Part shown: piece after piece, positions 56,371-58,068 of the stretch
How the letters are laid out: every line of letters starts with the position of its first letter
Numbering within the stretch: position 1 is the first letter of the stretch
Assembly (NCBI GenBank): GCA_022843805.1
Contig: JALHMY010000002.1
Location: forward strand, 128,638-186,705
DNA length: 58,068 nucleotides
Origin: Fuerstiella sp.
Lineage (GTDB): Bacteria > Planctomycetota > Planctomycetia > Planctomycetales > Planctomycetaceae
Reading direction: 5' to 3'
Program-made: the position numbers and the translations under genes
Notes under the pieces: model-generated
What the model saw: the letters and a program-made list of their open reading frames with translations, nothing else
Databases searched by the model: none
What the model was told of the DNA's origin: nothing

Positions 56371-57756
56371 ATGAAGAGAGACCGTAGTTTTGTTGGTTCT
56401 GCTCGCAGCTCGCGAAGCAACTGTTGGAGCCGACTGGTGTTGCTGTGGGCAGTCATGTTTTCATTGCACTCCGCAACGACCGCACAGGACACCAGCACCG
56501 CTGAGAACTCATCCGCAGGCAATAAGGGGACTTTGGCGGCAGCCGACCTGAAACGAGGCCTTGTAGGGTATTATCCGTTTGACGAAGACGCATCGGATCA
56601 AAGCGGTAATATGAATCATGGGGCTGCTCATGGGGTGGTGGCCTACGAGAAGGGCAAAGTCGGAAACGCGCTGCAGTTGCTGGGGAATGAAGACCGCGGC
56701 TTCATCTTTATAAAGGACTCCCCGTCCCTCACATTCGAAAGGGAAACGACGTTTGCGTGCTGGTTCCTGATTAATGACGGCATCGGACAGACGGGGGAAA
56801 ATTTTTCAGCCGGACTGACTGAGAAGGCTCATCAGGTGCTTGTTGCAAAACATGGAGACATCGCCGGATTCTCACTTTTGTCGCTGGGAGAGGGAACGCT
56901 TCACCGGCAGATCTCCGTCATTGCACAGAACGGATCCACATCAGAGGTTGGAGCGACATTTCCTCCGGACAAGCCAGTTGGCAAATGGCAGCATGCGGCC
57001 ACAGTGGCCGACGACAACGGCGTGCGGTTGTACCTGAACGGGACGCTGGTGAGTGCGGTGCGAGGGACCTTTAATTTTGATCGAATCAATAATTGCAATA
57101 TCTTTGTGGGAATCAATGGCCCCGCCGAAAGCGATTCCGATCCGACCCGCTTTCTCTGGTTTCCGCTGAATGGGGCAATCGACGAACTGCGAGTTTACAA
57201 TCGGGCGTTGTCCCATGCGGAAGTGAGATTGCTCGCCGCTGAGGACAAGGCGGAAGGCCGCGAGCCGGGTGAACAACCCAGTCTGCTCGCAAACAACTTT
57301 CCGGAGTATTCCCCTGACCAGGCGACGGGTCTCCCCGATACTCCGAATTGCCATAACGATGCGTCCACGGCCTGGGCATCTGAGATGCCTGACGGCCCGG
57401 CAGAATGGCTGATGCTGGAATATGCGAGACCGGTAAAACCGAAAGCCGTTGTTCTGTATGAAGCTTCCAACGGAGGTGCCGTGAGTGGATTGACGGTATT
57501 TGATTCGGACGGAAATGAAGTTGAAGTCTGGACTGGTCGAACTCAGCGAACAGCGGCTCGCGGAACCATCGTGGCGTCCGTGCTAAAGTTTTCCGTGCCG
57601 TTTGAGACCAGTAAAATCCGAATCAAACTAACCCCCGATTCCTGCCCGGGATGGAATCAGATCGATGCCGTGGGATTGCGTGACGTCAGTGGCCAGATTC
57701 AGTGGGCCACAAAGGCAACTGCCAGCAGTACTCGTGCTGCCGTGCCCGCTGAATGA
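56371..57756 (+). CDS. LamG-domain secreted protein with discoidin-like C terminus
   Basis: A 461-residue exported protein. After a signal peptide (WAVMFSLHSATTAQ) comes a LamG/concanavalin-like domain (about 65-295: VGYYPFDEDASDQSGNMNHG, FACWFLINDG, GAIDELRVYNRALSHAEV). The last about 150 residues, WLMLEYARPVKPKAVVLYEAS through KIRIKLTPDSCPGWNQID, look like a discoidin/F5-8 type C module. Both modules bind carbohydrate or protein surfaces. GGAGGACGGG precedes ATG 56371. It is a single gene, transcribed away from the LTxxQ protein. Confidence 0.85.
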   Translation: MKRDRSFVGSARSSRSNCWSRLVLLWAVMFSLHSATTAQDTSTAENSSAGNKGTLAAADLKRGLVGYYPFDEDASDQSGNMNHGAAHGVVAYEKGKVGNALQLLGNEDRGFIFIKDSPSLTFERETTFACWFLINDGIGQTGENFSAGLTEKAHQVLVAKHGDIAGFSLLSLGEGTLHRQISVIAQNGSTSEVGATFPPDKPVGKWQHAATVADDNGVRLYLNGTLVSAVRGTFNFDRINNCNIFVGINGPAESDSDPTRFLWFPLNGAIDELRVYNRALSHAEVRLLAAEDKAEGREPGEQPSLLANNFPEYSPDQATGLPDTPNCHNDASTAWASEMPDGPAEWLMLEYARPVKPKAVVLYEASNGGAVSGLTVFDSDGNEVEVWTGRTQRTAARGTIVASVLKFSVPFETSKIRIKLTPDSCPGWNQIDAVGLRDVSGQIQWATKATASSTRAAVPAE

Positions 57757-58068
57757 CGATTTGATTCGAGACGGTTGTGATTGCTTCTGGTACAGGAACA
57801 GAGTTTTTCTGTGTTTTGCAGAGTGAAGTTCCCTGGGTGGGTTTGTAAGTTCTGGATGCGGGAGGTATTGGGACGCGGGTGTTATTGGGACGCGGGTGTT
57901 ATTGGGATGGCGTTGAGTGCAAGAGGCGGCGGGCCCTCCCCCGGCCTTCGGCCGACCCCTCCCACTTCGCTTCGCTGCGCGGGAGGGGAGGGTTTTGAAA
58001 ACCTCCTCTCCCAGCAAAGCTGGGGGAGGTCGATCGAGCGAAGCAAGATCGGGAGGGGGCTGGTGAAC
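57757..58068. repeat. Right-edge repeats: 17-bp tandem plus GC-rich CCTCCC/GGGAGG region
   Basis: Units of 17 bp (TTATTGGGACGCGGGTG) are repeated about two and a half times at 57865-57907. From 57930 to 58068 CCCTCCC and GGGAGGG blocks alternate with GCTTCGCT/CGAAGC dyads and a CCCAGC-AAA-GCTGGG hairpin (about 58007-58021), a typical dispersed planctomycete repeat that may act as a terminator. It runs to the window edge. Confidence 0.75.

Overview
The window looks like chromosomal DNA of a planctomycete (Planctomycetota, probably order Planctomycetales); I cannot fix the genus. The evidence is the mix of gene families: a DUF1501 protein, a Tat-exported Gfo/Idh/MocA oxidoreductase, a PQQ-like beta-propeller, an M56 peptidase fused to carboxypeptidase-regulatory modules and a thioredoxin, an ECF sigma factor beside a DWG-type Ser/Thr kinase, a PEP-CTERM protein and many exported proteins of unknown function. 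Dispersed palindromic repeats whose translation contains GEAPAEP point the same way. Genes are short operons on both strands separated by repeat-rich gaps. I see no rRNA, tRNA, CRISPR array, prophage or transposase.

Layout. 0-9 kb: leftward DUF1501, class III aminotransferase and rhodanese genes, then rightward PPK2 kinase and a tightly coupled trio (PQQ-like propeller, polytopic membrane protein, tsaD), closed by a large inverted array of short repeats (8970-9355). 9.4-20.4 kb: PEP-CTERM lectin-like protein, DinB-like protein, zinc-ribbon/basic-tail protein, SLC13 transporter, Gfo/Idh/MocA oxidoreductase, two coupled unknown proteins and a site-2 protease. 20.4-27.3 kb: mobB and a DUF2237 gene, a membrane protein with an ExeA-like ATPase, then a two-gene operon with a VWA/secretin-N-like glycine-rich protein. 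27.3-28.75 kb is a gene-free block packed with AGGTGCCATGCACCT-type mini-hairpins and an internal duplication. 28.75-42 kb: membrane-anchored HETAH metallopeptidase, small proteins, a giant TPR lipoprotein, SlyX-like protein, a PAS/HisKA protein with a degenerate ATPase domain, an ECF sigma factor coupled to a Cys-free membrane protein, mqnD (futalosine menaquinone pathway), an alpha/beta hydrolase and a class I aminotransferase.

42.3-48.2 kb holds the most interesting locus: a BlaI-type repressor gene followed 4 bp later by a 1374-residue BlaR1-like M56 membrane protease. Instead of a penicillin-binding sensor, the protease carries about 800 residues of carboxypeptidase-regulatory/Ig-like modules and a C-terminal TlpA-like thioredoxin domain with WCAPC. 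A promoter with overlapping TTGACA/TGTCAA dyads lies just upstream of the repressor. The gene-free stretch behind it is made of diverged repeat modules that recur at 4.76 kb and 41.9 kb. 48.2-58 kb: kelch protein, Ser/Thr kinase-TPR protein and its ECF sigma factor, a divergent CorA-like GMN protein, an exported protein with repeated LTxxQ-like motifs, and a LamG protein, ending in GC-rich dispersed repeats.

All functions are read from motifs and remembered family features; no database search was run. Start codons were chosen by Shine-Dalgarno match, signal peptide position and family length, and remain uncertain where stated.
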